Both the position numbers and the translations under genes were made by a program. The notes under the pieces were generated by a model, which did no database searches, was not told where the DNA came from, and was given only the letters and a program-made list of their open reading frames with translations. Below are positions 22,901 through 34,900 of a DNA stretch of 64,000 bases, in pieces (within the stretch, counting starts at the first letter, position 1; each line of letters starts with the position of its first letter). This DNA comes from Volvox africanus (Eukaryota > Chlorophyta > Chlorophyceae > Chlamydomonadales > Volvocaceae). Location of the stretch: NCBI GenBank assembly GCA_030268105.1, contig BSDZ01000005.1, positions 1,612,001 to 1,676,000 of the forward strand. Reading direction: 5' to 3'.

Positions 22901-25900
22901 CAAAATATACGTATGTGACATGAAAGTGCTGTCGGTATTCCGGGCTTGCATTTCAAGATGTGACAAGCTCCATAGACCATTGGACCCACCATTGTACTGC
23001 CTACTCAACGCGACGGTCTTTGCCTGAAACCCTGCCATGCAAGGCGAATAGAAAACATGTGCAGGTTACAGATTACGCGGCACCACAACACCAGTTGTGG
23101 TGTGCTGTGCTGCGGTTGGCACTTGTTATGAATGATGAAGGGACTTCTATGTCGGTGTGTATGATTTTGCGTATGTGCAACTTGCGTGGTTTTTCGAAAC
23201 TTGGCCACGTTGCCAATGTTGGGACAGTTGGGGTGTAGAGACAGACCCGAAGAGCGGATGGTTACCCGATGCCGAAGGGCGCGTGAGCCACTAATGCCGT
23301 GGCACGTGTTCGTATGTGTACTTGAGCACGATGCCCCTGTGTGCGTCTGCGTGCGCGCTAGCGTGCCTTTGCTCTGGTTTACCTGTTTTACAGCTGTTTT
23401 TATGCTGGACATTGCGCTCGGTCCCGCCCTCTTACCATAAGAATACGGACGCGCGCCCACCCCGTCATGTGCGTCTGCTCTTAGTCTTTCAGATTGTCTT
23501 TCACTTTCCTACCATCTCTCTATACCGTACGTATCCAGGGGTACCTGTTATCAATCGTGCGTCAACGATGAAGCCCTGTGTTTGTGTGGGCGCGCCAGAT
23601 ATAGTTCCAGCTTACAAGGCTGGCTGCGAAGCTATGGCCTGCTGGAACGTATCTGAAAGGGACGAGGAGAGAGCGCAGTGCTGCTGACGCTGTAAAAGGC
23701 GTGCGTGCGTGTATGTGTGCGTGTGTCATATCCACGGCGTTGCTACCGTCTTCTGCCTTGTTTACCCCCAACCTCTCCACATTCCCCATGGATGTGTGTG
23801 CGTGCGCGTGCGTGAGCGTGAGCGTGTATATACGTATGTATGTACGTATGTACGTGTGTGTATGTGTTAGAAACTGGTTTGCTGGTGGTGAGTTTGAAGG
23901 GATAGAGTCTCATAGGGGAGTGGCACGTGGGGCCCTTCTTGCACTATTTTTTCTGTACATCTTCCTAAGTGGCTATCGATTATTCAGGGTTCCATAGGTG
24001 CGACGGAAAATGGATTGCTCCGAAGTCCACGATGAGGAGCAACTCCACAATCCTGCGGCCCTTGTGGGGTCCCTGAGACCAGTTCTTTTTTTTCTTCTAC
24101 TGCACTCATCTCCCTCGATAGCGAGTGCGGAACTGTCCAATGTCCCAGAAGTATCGGAGTAGGGGCCCGAAATGGGACGGGAAAATGCATGCATGCGTGT
24201 CTGTGCGTCTATACGTATGTGGCAATCGGCAACGCACATCAGATATAATGGTGCGGTATGAAGTCCTTCTCCGGGATCTCAATTATCGCTGTTGGAAACC
24301 TGACAGCTGAGGAAAACTGACTTATTACGGATGTCATCGATAGGCATGTGTCGACAAGCGGACTGAATCAAAAGTGGTATGGGCGCGCGCGTGTGTGTGT
24401 GAAGCTACGGCTTATGGTGTTGACGACGTGGGAGCATCGAATTGGGGGAGAGGAGGTGTATGGCAATATTGACGGGTGCTTTTGAGTCGCTGGGTGTTCA
24501 TGGGGCATGCACACATGGATTAATCCTGACTGAGAGCGGGATCAAAATCCCTCCATCGGTTGCGAGGGTGGATGTGGCCTCGATGTTGACGGACGGTGAG
24601 GACCCCGGTATTAGTGACTTGTGAGCCGACCAGGAGTGGATTTGAGGCCGCCGTTAGAAAATCCGGCAGAATCCACTGGATGCTGGTGGTGCGTGCTGAA
24701 CCCGGAATAACCATTGATTTCGGAGAAGTCGGCTAATTCCTAGGGGTGAACGGATGAGGGTGCCCCGAAATACTGAAGGGAAGGTAGGGACTGCCAGGTA
24801 GCCCAGGTAGCGGCCACGGATGAAGCAAAGCCCCCCTATCCTACACACATATGGGCATTATACTGAAAACCCGCGGCTGCAATCCTAATGCTTGCTGGCA
24901 TAACGCGGTGCGAGTATTGGCTGCATTGTGTAAATTCACATCGGTAAGCACGTACATTGATACGCAGGTCATACGCAGGTAGCCAGGTAACTAAGAGGCA
25001 TTAAGCGTACGCTGTGTATTTTGGGGGGAGGGCTGTGCTGCTGCTGCGGAACATCACCTGGGTTCATGTGATGTGATGGACGTCAGTTGGGGGGTCTGGT
25101 CTGCGCTGTTCAGCATGTCATCTGCATGTGGATCCATGTTATTGCGCCCGGCACATGCACGGGCAGTTCATATTAATGTACCCGCATCAAAAGGGCATGA
25201 AGCACGAGTGGGTTTGACTGATGATTATGATCATCGAAATGGTCATGGAGAGGTGGGGGTTGTATGGGAGGATGAAGGCCATGACGCTGTATGTGCGTGT
25301 CTGACTCTGCATCTTGTATCTGACTTAGGCTTCGCCGCACATCCGGCCTGAAAGTGCGGCTAGGGGGAGGAGAAGGTTAAAGCAACCCGACCCTACAGGA
25401 CGCCCTTTCCCAACAATGCATCGCGCCATCGTTCCTCGCTGCTTTGTGCCGTTGGCCACGGTCGGGTTCAACACAGTATGTAGGTGTGCCTTTGCGTATG
25501 TGTCCTTTCTTGGCAAAGTGAGTTTTCTGTCTACGAGCAGCATGGCAGTGCGGTAAGTGAAGCATGACTAGCTGTTGAAATAATGAGCTGTTGACAAAGA
25601 GGACATAACACAGGGTGCAATAACGGTGACGTAAAGGCACTATATATGTGTCTGAGGAAGGATACTACACTATGTCGGGACAGATAGAGGCGCTATAGGG
25701 CTGAAGACCGGAGCTGTGTGACGACGCTGCAGACAAGGCTGGGTGTGCTGTGTGTGGTCAGTAGTTGCAGCTTGCCATGTGTATAAGTATGTGTGAAGAT
25801 GCGCTGCTGTGTCAGGGCATAATGTGTTCGGGTGTCCGCAGGCGGCTTATATTCACCGTACACCTCGACACGCTGGCATCGTCAAATGACCCGACCGCAG

Positions 25901-26162
25901 CTGTAACTCAGAACCCAGCTACCCCTCTGTTACAACTACCACCTCTAATACAACGCGCACCGCCCCTTCAGGCGGCTCATCCGTGCTTTGCCGTATGGGA
26001 CGCGTGTGTGGGGATGTGCCGTTCGTGCGTTTATTCGTTCCGTACTTGTTCCAGGCGATGTTTGGACGGTTACTGACGGAGATTCTGCGGCTGGTTGCTG
26101 AATCCTCACAGGCTATTGGGCTGGTGGTATTGGAGGCTCGCGCGCAGGGGGTGTCTCCATGA
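19927..26162 (+). CDS. Putative multipass membrane protein, exon model unresolved
   Basis: Several plus-strand segments look coding and have splice sites. They are 19927-20051 (phase compatible with the TAZ exons), a segment from 20206, 21117 onward (VLRGTARLVGGCWGTVYFAG, hydrophobic), ~21564-21623 (LRRELPVPNGLRDMDLIVH then GTGAGT), ~21850-21990 (RRHLGFMSLRASSLHHRAL), ~22405-22508 (LSLIYAVLGVLVALAYRPG, a membrane helix), ~25850-26020, and a terminal exon 26055-26162 (FGRLLTEILRLVAESSQ, stop TGA). Hydrophobic helices with interspersed basic loops suggest a membrane protein, but I cannot connect all exons in phase and recognise no family. A 19-nt near-duplication at 21091-21120 breaks one frame, so a decayed gene is possible. 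A family-A repeat lies inside (24521-24850). Confidence 0.38.
24521..24850 (+). repeat. Dispersed repeat family A, copy 2 (longest)
   Basis: It begins near CTGACTGAGAGCGGG and ends CCCCCCTATCCTACACAC. It matches copy 1 (786-1103) in the same orientation and 52601-52900 in reverse. No coding potential is seen. Confidence 0.78.
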
Positions 26163-28901
26163 ATCCTTCCAGTCCTAAGCCCTCAGTCCTAAGCGACTTC
26201 AAATTCGGTGTTCTTGTATTTTCACGACAGCATCATCCTGAGGGACTACACCGCTACCTCGCTATGCTAGTTGTTACACACCTCTATCTCTGCCAGGTCG
26301 GACGATTTTTCTAGTGAGGTGAGGTGGAGTGGCGCGATGCGCAGGGCTGCAGAGCGTGCCCTGCAGAGTGTGCCGTACACATATATACGTGTGCAACGCA
26401 TAGGGCAGGACGCTTAATGTAGTTTACTTGTTTTTTGTGGAGGAGAAGGCAGAATGGGAAAAGGTCAATGGCTCTGGACCCATAAGGCCCAAAGTGTGAC
26501 CATAGGATTGAAGAAATCAACCCGAGTACTTGATGTGTGTTGATGGTTGAAGGGAGCTGGGTGGGCCACACAAAACGGCTTGGAATTCTGTCCTAGTGGT
26601 CGTCGCTCCATTGGGACATCATTCGGGAGTTCTTGATATTCTTTTGTCGTCGGCCCAACCTAACCAAGGGAAAGGGTTGCAAGAGGCGTATAGACGCCTC
26701 TTTCCGTCCCGAGGAGTTCTATGCTCGTATGCCAACCCGCCTATGGAACTTTTGTATGCTTGAGAACCCGATTGAGCCACGTGTTGCGAAACCACCGCCG
26801 AAAGGTTCAATCGGGCTGAAGGCCTACAACTGCTACAACTGGCGATTATGATTTTCTTCCTACATCGGCAGTGACGAGTGTTTTTGTATTATGTATTTCG
26901 CTATGCGGTGCTTCGCTTCCACTTCATGCAGCAATCTGTTCTATGCATACATGGTTGTCCAACGAGTTGAACTACTGCCGCTGCAGTTCACATACATGGT
27001 AGGGGAGTTCCCAGGCACTTCAGAAAAGGTTGGACGGCTAGACGTACGGTTAAGAGACTGGCCCTGACTTCTCACCCCAGTGCTCTTTTCCACGTGCATC
27101 GGGAGCACTTTACTTCCTTCCGACGCCTCGCTGCTGTTTACAGCAGGAGTTTTAAAAACCTGGGTTACAGGATTTGGGCCCGAGACTCAGCGGGCCCGGC
27201 GGTGCGTTGCGACAATGTTTGCTTGGTCAATGACTTGGTGTCATGCTGTCGCACTTATGGCGTATGTTTGGTCGACAACAAGAGCGTGTCATGCTGTCGA
27301 CATCGCAACCAAGACCGCTGTGGAAGAGCTGCGTTTTTCTTTTAATTCCCTTGTTTAACGCTGTGTGGCGAACGGACGGTTTATAGTTGTTATTTACGAT
27401 TCGGCTGCTGTTGCTGGCCTTCCTCAGCTGGGTGTGCCTGGGAGTACCGCCTTCAGGCCTTCGGAGCTACTCCGTTTCACCACCGCCAGGGTGGAAGGTC
27501 AGGGCTAGCATGGCGTCCATGAAGCGTTGCAGCCCAGGAAATGTGGCACTTCGAATCAACTTTGTTTGATTCTTATTTACAACGTACTAAGTAACACGTG
27601 ACTACCGTTTGTACCGTTGGTCAGCACCGTTGGAAGGTAAATCCAGGGACATACTACCATGAAGGGCTGACGAAGTTAAGTGCCTGCAAATGTACCACCA
27701 TCTTGTACTACATTTCATGTAATATCGTGCACCATTCTACTACTACCTGATAAGTATGCGGCCGGCCAGTGGACTGGGCGAGAGGGTCACACAGCTCGTG
27801 GTGGTTGGTGAAGTACAACAAACAAATCATTACCATAACAATGCAACTGAAAAGAACAAAATATGCATATCTACATGTGGTATATTTGTGTATAACGTGC
27901 CCCCAACGTGGCACCGCGTGAACGTGCCTGATTATGTACACTTGAATGAAACATTTGTAATCATAAACAGAGGCCAAATACCTGGTAGCATGCGATTGCT
28001 GGCGGCAAGCCTTCGATGAGCACGTGCTGAAAGGGGTTACCAGGACCTTGCACGGGCCCACTGCCACAGGCAAGCAACTAGTCAGAGAACTTCAAGGTAA
28101 GCAGGCAAGGGACCGTATCTTTAAATGTCTAACAGTCATGCACGAAGTGGATTGCTGTAGGGCCTCGTGGACCCTGCGTTGCTGGCCGTGGCCGTACGGG
28201 TCGAAACAGAAAACTGCACAGCTGGGGGCGTAGATGTCTCACCTCGTCTGCCAATGTCTAGCTTACTCTTCCGCTACAGTGTGGTAGCTACTTATGGTGG
28301 TTGCTATTGATGCTTTGTGAAAGCACGGGTGCTTTCGATTAAACACCGTCAGCGACCAGCTGAGATATGGCACTCCGATATCGCTACCTGTAACAAAGCC
28401 TTCAAATATCTTGCCCTCTCGAACACCATTCGGTCTGGACGGAGTGCAAAGACCTTGATCGTACCAAGTGGCTCTCGTGACACGTTCTCACCCTCCCAAG
28501 CACCCACCCGTTCTTATTAACTTTATTGGAGAGAAATAACTCTCTTTATCAGACGTGCATAACATTAAATCGATTGTCTTAACCCTGTAAGCTGTAAAAA
28601 AATCTATTCCGAGGCGCTCTTTAATTCTTGCGTGAAGTTTTAATCACCTTCACTGCAAGCTATTTTGCAACAACTTTTGCTTATTTCAAATCTACATCTA
28701 TTTTTATTTCGGGACTTCCATTTTCCTGAGACAGTTCGAGGTTGTGTTTTTTCTCGTTCAAAGAAGTCACGCTGAACATTTATATTGAAATATTGGTACC
28801 ATTAATTGAAAGGCTTTAAGTGTACAGATGCAAGCTTAGCCTCCTTGACGAGCTTTGACCCAGCCTTGCAAGTCGACACCATCGGATAAAACTCCAACAG
28901 G
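26163..28901. other. Intergenic region before the ankyrin/U-box gene
   Basis: It contains the unrecognised open frame 26597-26851. A frame at about 27387-27497 encodes a signal-peptide-like run (RLLLLAFLSWVCLG) followed by a possible donor, but it lacks an ATG. The last ~350 bases before 28902 are AT-rich, as expected for a promoter and 5' UTR. No other element was recognised. Confidence 0.4.
26597..26851 (+). CDS. Unrecognised open frame, possible last exon or transposon remnant
   Basis: The frame follows an AG at 26595-26596 and ends at a TGA. It encodes a basic, aromatic-rich stretch including HWDIIREFLIFF, PEEFYARMPTRLWNF and a C-terminal KAYNCYNWRL. It does not resemble the low-complexity style of the neighbouring genes and its base composition is less GC-rich. 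I recognise no family. It could be the terminal exon of an unresolved gene or a transposable-element fragment. Confidence 0.3.
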   Translation, partial: WSSLHWDIIREFLIFFCRRPNLTKGKGCKRRIDASFRPEEFYARMPTRLWNFCMLENPIEPRVAKPPPKGSIGLKAYNCYNWRL

Positions 28902-31900
28902 ATGGGTCAAGCCGCTTCAGAGCTGCAACATGTGGCAAATCAGCTGCAGGGCATGGGCCCTGACGAGAAGAAATTCATCCAGGTCGTAATCGGGTGTTGG
29001 TTTGATATGGTTTCTTGTGCGTCGTCCAGGAGTCAAGTGTTCGTGTACGTATGTGATGCACCGTTTCGTCTTACATATAATGTTCATGGACCATTTCCCC
29101 CATCGTCCACTTTTGTCCTGCAGGCCGTGTTCGAGGGTAAGGTGGAAGAAGCGAAAGCGGCGCTCCTGGAGAACCCAAACGTTATTTTTGCGCGCACCAA
29201 GGATTGGTACAACGCTTGGCATTTAGCAGCGCGAGCGGGAGACATGGAGGTGAGAGGCGGGGTTCACAGGGGTTGTGAAAGAGAACGGTGTTTGGTATTT
29301 GTGATCGGTGCTGTGTGGATGGGAATGGGCGCACCTGCCGCCCACAAGCGGCCTTTGCTGCGTGGAGCTTAACCCCTTCCATTCAACGGAGGGTGACCAG
29401 TTTTACTGGTGCAGTACACACACGGTCATTTAGGGGACCTCCGATGCTGGATGCTGATTTAGGGAGCAAGCCCAAGTAAGAGCTTGCGGCCAACGGGCAA
29501 GGTAACTCCCATGAGGATCAAGCAGATCTTATCCACCCAAAACATTAACAACGCGTGGCTGACTCGCTTACTCCTCGGCGGGCTTGTAAACCAGCTCCTG
29601 ACTGTTATACCCACCAACCGTGCCCACTTGCCTGTTATCATTCCCCGGGCCCTTATTTGAAGGTCTGGAGGCCAACAAACCTTCAAATAAGGGCTCGGGG
29701 AATGGTGATAGCCCGCATGCTACATCTATGCTGGGCATCTTTGCGACATGCTATCCGTATAAGTTGATGACACACCAGGCGCCACCTGCACAAACACACC
29801 GACCAATCCAAACTTCAGTCTTGGAAAAATAACTGCTCAGTTAATGGGTTCACCACTTGTCGGTTCAGCAATTCATATCGACACCAATGGGATTATATCG
29901 ATTGACAGATTGAAGGACAGATCGATGAATCGATTGAATCAATCGATGTTTCCGGTGAAATGGACAATGCAGATGCTGGAGATGCTAGGGAAACATGGTA
30001 AAAAAGGTAGCGCTACGCGCAAACCTATTCCGGGAGAACCGCCGCCCTATAGCGCGAAGTCCAAAAAGGGTCAGACGCCGCTCATGCTGGCGTGTGAGGA
30101 GGGCTACACTGAGGTGCGGGGCCGGATGGATCGGGAGCTGGTGGGTGGCTGAAAGGGCTAGGCAGAGGGCTCGTGGAGGAAAAGGGTAGTGCGCCTACGC
30201 TGAAGGCTGTGCGGATGCATGGGATGAGGTCCCCAAGCCCAAAGTACACGTCATTTAAAGTTTGTATTGTTGAATGGAATGGAATGGCGTTATGGATCTT
30301 CCACGAGTCATCGATCCCGTGCGAACACCTGACGCGGCCTTTGTTTGTATCGGCCTTCCGCATACCAGATGGCAGCCGCAATGTAACTTGCAGTCAAACT
30401 GTTTCTTCCGCCATCCATCCGTCGTTCAGCCGCTTACCCGCCCCCTCATGATTGCGCGCAGGCGATGCTGGCTCTCTTAAATCACGGGGCAGACGTCTTG
30501 GACATCGATTCCTATGGTAACACCTGCATGCACTACGCCGCGTATCGGGGGCATGTCAAGGTACGCACCTGGGCTTTTATAGGCAAGCTGGGTTCTGGCG
30601 GCGTAGGGGTTCTGGCGGCGGGGACGAGCGGGAGTAAGTAGGGGAGCTCTCAGGGATGCGAATATTATAGCCGGTTGTTTGCTAGATGCGGCAGCAACGC
30701 CATGTGCCTTCGAGATGACATGTGACCTGATGAAGGGGACGGGCTGCAGACGATCCTGGCAGACCCCTTCAAGGACCTCTTCACAGCATGGCTTCCCTCC
30801 CTGGAGGGTTCAAGGAACGAGGTTGCGAAGAAAGGAAGGCCAACAAGCTTTCACAAACATGAAGGACAGGGCACGGGGCCAGGATAGGGCACGGCGCCAG
30901 GACAGGGCGTCATGCATGGTGGTGATTTGGTCCCACCAAATGGGGCAAAAGCGGGCGCGTGGTCCCACCAAGTGGGATGCGTGCGGCCTGGGGGGAGGGT
31001 TGTACGGTCGCGGGGCACACGGTCACTTCCTCTGGGCTGCTTGCCGACCGGCTTGGTTTGCGGGCCCCTTGCGCACCGTTGCCGCAGGTTATGGAGCTGC
31101 TCCTGGCGCGGGAGGATGCCAGTGGACATGGGGACAAGAACAAACGGTGTGAGGGCACAAAGCCGTGGGACGTGCGGCGAGCGGCTGTGCGTTGTGTCGA
31201 AGTGTGGTTGCGAAATGTGACTTAAAATTCAGTATTTGTAGTCTATTTATTTATTTTGTATTCGCACCCCTGTCCCTTCCGTTTAGCTGCGCCCACGCTA
31301 TCATTGGGTCTTTAATTAATTATCTTTTAATTAATTATTATGCAATCCTATATACAAATACATACTTGTATGCAATATATTAGTGTATTATATATTATAT
31401 AACGCAAATGTTTTATACATACTACTTTGGTTTTAATACATACTATAGCTCTAAGTACACATTATATTATATCAGATTACATAGCATGGTGAACGGGCAA
31501 ACACGCGGCTTTTCCCAGCCGGCTATCCGGCATCACCGTCTCTTTGCGTTCGCATTTTTTACGGGCCCCCTTCTTCCCGCCCCTTCTTGTTCTGCAGCTA
31601 CACGGACCTGCGTAACGAGGCGGGTCTGATGCCTCTCCACTTCGCCGTGTGGGCGGGGAAACGAGAGGCTGCGGTGACGCTTGTGGCGGCCAAGTGTCGT
31701 CTGAACGCCACAAGCCACTCTGATAGGTGCGACATTGAGAGACGCACGGGACGCGATTGGGTAAATGTCGCCCGGTCGGTGCATGTCTGTACATGTGTCT
31801 GTATGTGTGTATATATACACACATATATATATGTTTATGTATGTGTATGCATGTATGTGTATGCATGTATGTGTATATAATTATATATTAATTATTAATT

Positions 31901-34900
31901 AAACAGCTAATTTTTCGTGTACTGCTCCCAAGAAGTGGGCGCTTTCTTCACACATTACACCGATCATCCTTCCGCCTCCCCCGCCCCCCCCTTCCCCGCT
32001 GCCTTCTCTCGCGGATGGACACTCGGCCCATCGTTGGGCAGTTTGGGTCTGGTGACCTGTAACGCCGGTTCCACAGCGTTGCACCTGGCGGCGATGAGAG
32101 GAAGCTTGGAAATGGCCACCTTTTTGATGGAGACATGGGCCACGGTGAGAGGGTAGGGCCACCCAGGAGGGGAAGCGTACAAACCGGGCGGATATCGATA
32201 TGGGGGATAATGATGATATATCGATCACAGAGGATATGGGCATTGGAAGGAGTCAATTTGGTTTAAAGGGCGGAGAAGATGGGACAGGGGCCTTACAGAC
32301 TTCCCATATCCCCCAAAAGGAATGTGGTACGTAGTGGTGGAATATTCCGGTTATGGCTTTTCCATGAGGGCCTTATGTCCGTCTTGATTCCTTGCCCGCT
32401 GGCCCCCGCTTCGTCTGTATGCCTTTGGTTGTTTAAAACATGTCGGCTGCTACCATTGCTGCTGATGCTCCTGTGCCAGTCCTTAAACCCCAATCCTGAC
32501 TTCTTTCGACCCGCCTCATGGTCCTGGTGGTGGTTGTGGGGCGCCTTTATGATATTGCTGCTGTTTGGGGAATGTGTATGCGATCCTGATGGGGAGCAGA
32601 TGAACACCCAGCCGCAACGAAAGAAGCCCGTCAAGGACCCGCGCACGCTGTTGGACCACTACGGCTTTACGCCGCTACAGGTGTGTATTGAAAAACTGGT
32701 GTGTATGGAGAATTGCTGGCGTCGTACAGTACGGCAGTACGATCCTGCGGTAAGGCAAGATAATTCCTTACATGGTTATGAATGCTTCCCTTACGAAGCC
32801 TGCTGGAAGGGAAGCTGGGTGTCTGCTCAACGTAGCTGGTCGTGATTTAGAATTCATCGCACGGCAATGCTATCAATTCTACGATACTTATTAACATATT
32901 ATTATTTACCAACTGGGTTTTTCTTCCACTGGTTGCCATGTTGAGCAGCCACAAGAAAAGGGAATCACCAACTGCTAATGGTGCAGTGCAAATTTGGCCA
33001 ACCGGTCTGTGTCCCGCAGATTGCCCAGAACCTGCTGATTGCAAGCGCCCGGCGCGAGGGAGCTCAAGCACAGGTGTGTATGTGCGTGTGTGCGCGCTTC
33101 TGGCAGTGATGCGGTGGTGGTGGAGGTGTGAGAGCGACCCTCACCTCCCAAACCTGCCCTTCCCGAAATACCGTGGGTTGGGATTTCTGACCCCATTCGT
33201 TGCCTTACCCCCCTGTTGCTGTGTGTTCTTGTGGCTTATAGCTACCTGGTTTCGGAGCATAAGATTTGGACATATTCTCCGCGTCTGGCCCTTTACCAGG
33301 TCTTGTGTGAATACACATTCGCCTTCCCTTTTAAAATTCCGTTTCCCCTCCTTGTTCTCCAGAATACATACACGTGGCGTCACGAGCTAATTCCTTATTG
33401 CTGTTAAGTGCTTGTAGATGTACCTGGTCATACCTGTACCCCTTTCCCATTCGTGCGTATTCGTCCCCCATAACCCCCTCTCCGGGCCCCCACTTTCCAA
33501 CATCTCAGGCCGCCGCTCAGGCGCTGCTCTTGCTTCTGGACCCGCTGACCCGCGTGGAGGCTCCGCAGCGGGATGAGGCGGAATGTGAGCTGCCGTACGG
33601 CCTCAAGCATGCACAATCAAACATCCCGTTTAACATACACAATGCCTGGTTGGGCAAGCTGCTGCTGCTGCTGCCACCGCTGACTGGAGTGGAGGAACGG
33701 TTGGCAGTGGCGGGAGCAGTGTGCCGTTGCAGCGTTTATGCGTCATGACTGTTCGTTCCTCTTCTTCCCCTTAAATAGACCAATAAAATTATAAAATGTC
33801 AGGTTATGTCATAACTACTCCACTTATATTTCTTTATATGAAATTAATGAAACTATATAGTACTTGTTTAAATCATATCAATAGATAATATATTTTTACA
33901 TTTATACTTTCTTTTTGTCCTCCAAAGGCAGAACCTCTAAATCCTCCTAAGACCCAAATCTGTAAGGATGGGCGGAAATGAAAAAATCGACAAGATCCTT
34001 TCCTAACTTTCTTTAAAACTCTTTTAGTAATCTTTATAGTCTGAGCTCCAAAACCCAAGCCCCAAACCAACCAATGCTCGGCCCTCCACGTGAACTCTAC
34101 TTCTACCATCATCATCATCATCATCATCAGGTCCTCACTCTGTCTTTCTTGCTACTGCATTGCATGTTGACATCGGGCCTTACGGGGCCATCTAACACTG
34201 CAGTTGAACGCACTCGTGCGTTCCTCCGAGACCAGTCCGTTCGACGCCGGTCTGGGGCAAGTGTCGACACAGCGAGGGGAAGCATGGATACCACCGGCGG
34301 CGCCGCCACCGGTGCGTCACCCTCGGCGGCGGCGGATTCGGCGGTGGATCCGCTGGCGATGACGGCGCCGCGACCTGCACGCCTGTCCTACGAAGACGGG
34401 GAATTGGATGGTGGCGGCGGTGCTGCAGCCGCAGCGTCGGCAGCGGCCGGCGGAGGCGAAGGTGGATCGACCCGTGGGTCACCGGATGCCGCGGCGAAGG
34501 GCACTGGGGCGAGCCCTAATCAGGTACGGCACACATTGCTTAGGTCGCTCTGTCTCGGAAATGTCAGAAGCGGTGGGAGGGAGGGAGGAGGGCCTTGTAC
34601 CGAGGAACTGTAATCTCTGAGGCGGTCATCAGCTCCGGTTTAACTCTTCTTACGTTTTTACCTGAACCCAAGATCCATCTCTCTCTATATATATACATAT
34701 ATATGTGTGTGCGTGTGTGTGTGTGTGTTTGGCTGGTTGGTTCGTGTGTGCGTGGGTGGATGGATCTTGGGTTCAGGTAAAACGTAAGAAGAGTTAAACC
34801 GGAGCTATTCGAGTGGGTAATGTAATATGTGTGTGTGTATACCCACACATTATGCCTGATCAAAGCTACAAATCGATCACATTGGACTAAATAGCTGAAT

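Noticed and set aside
33873..34127. AT-rich minus-strand frame of 84 aa that looks bacterial or organellar
   Set aside because: Basic sequence ([22 protein letters not shown]), but I could not match it to any family. It begins with a CAT-repeat-encoded Met run, and composition alone is not enough to call a third insert.
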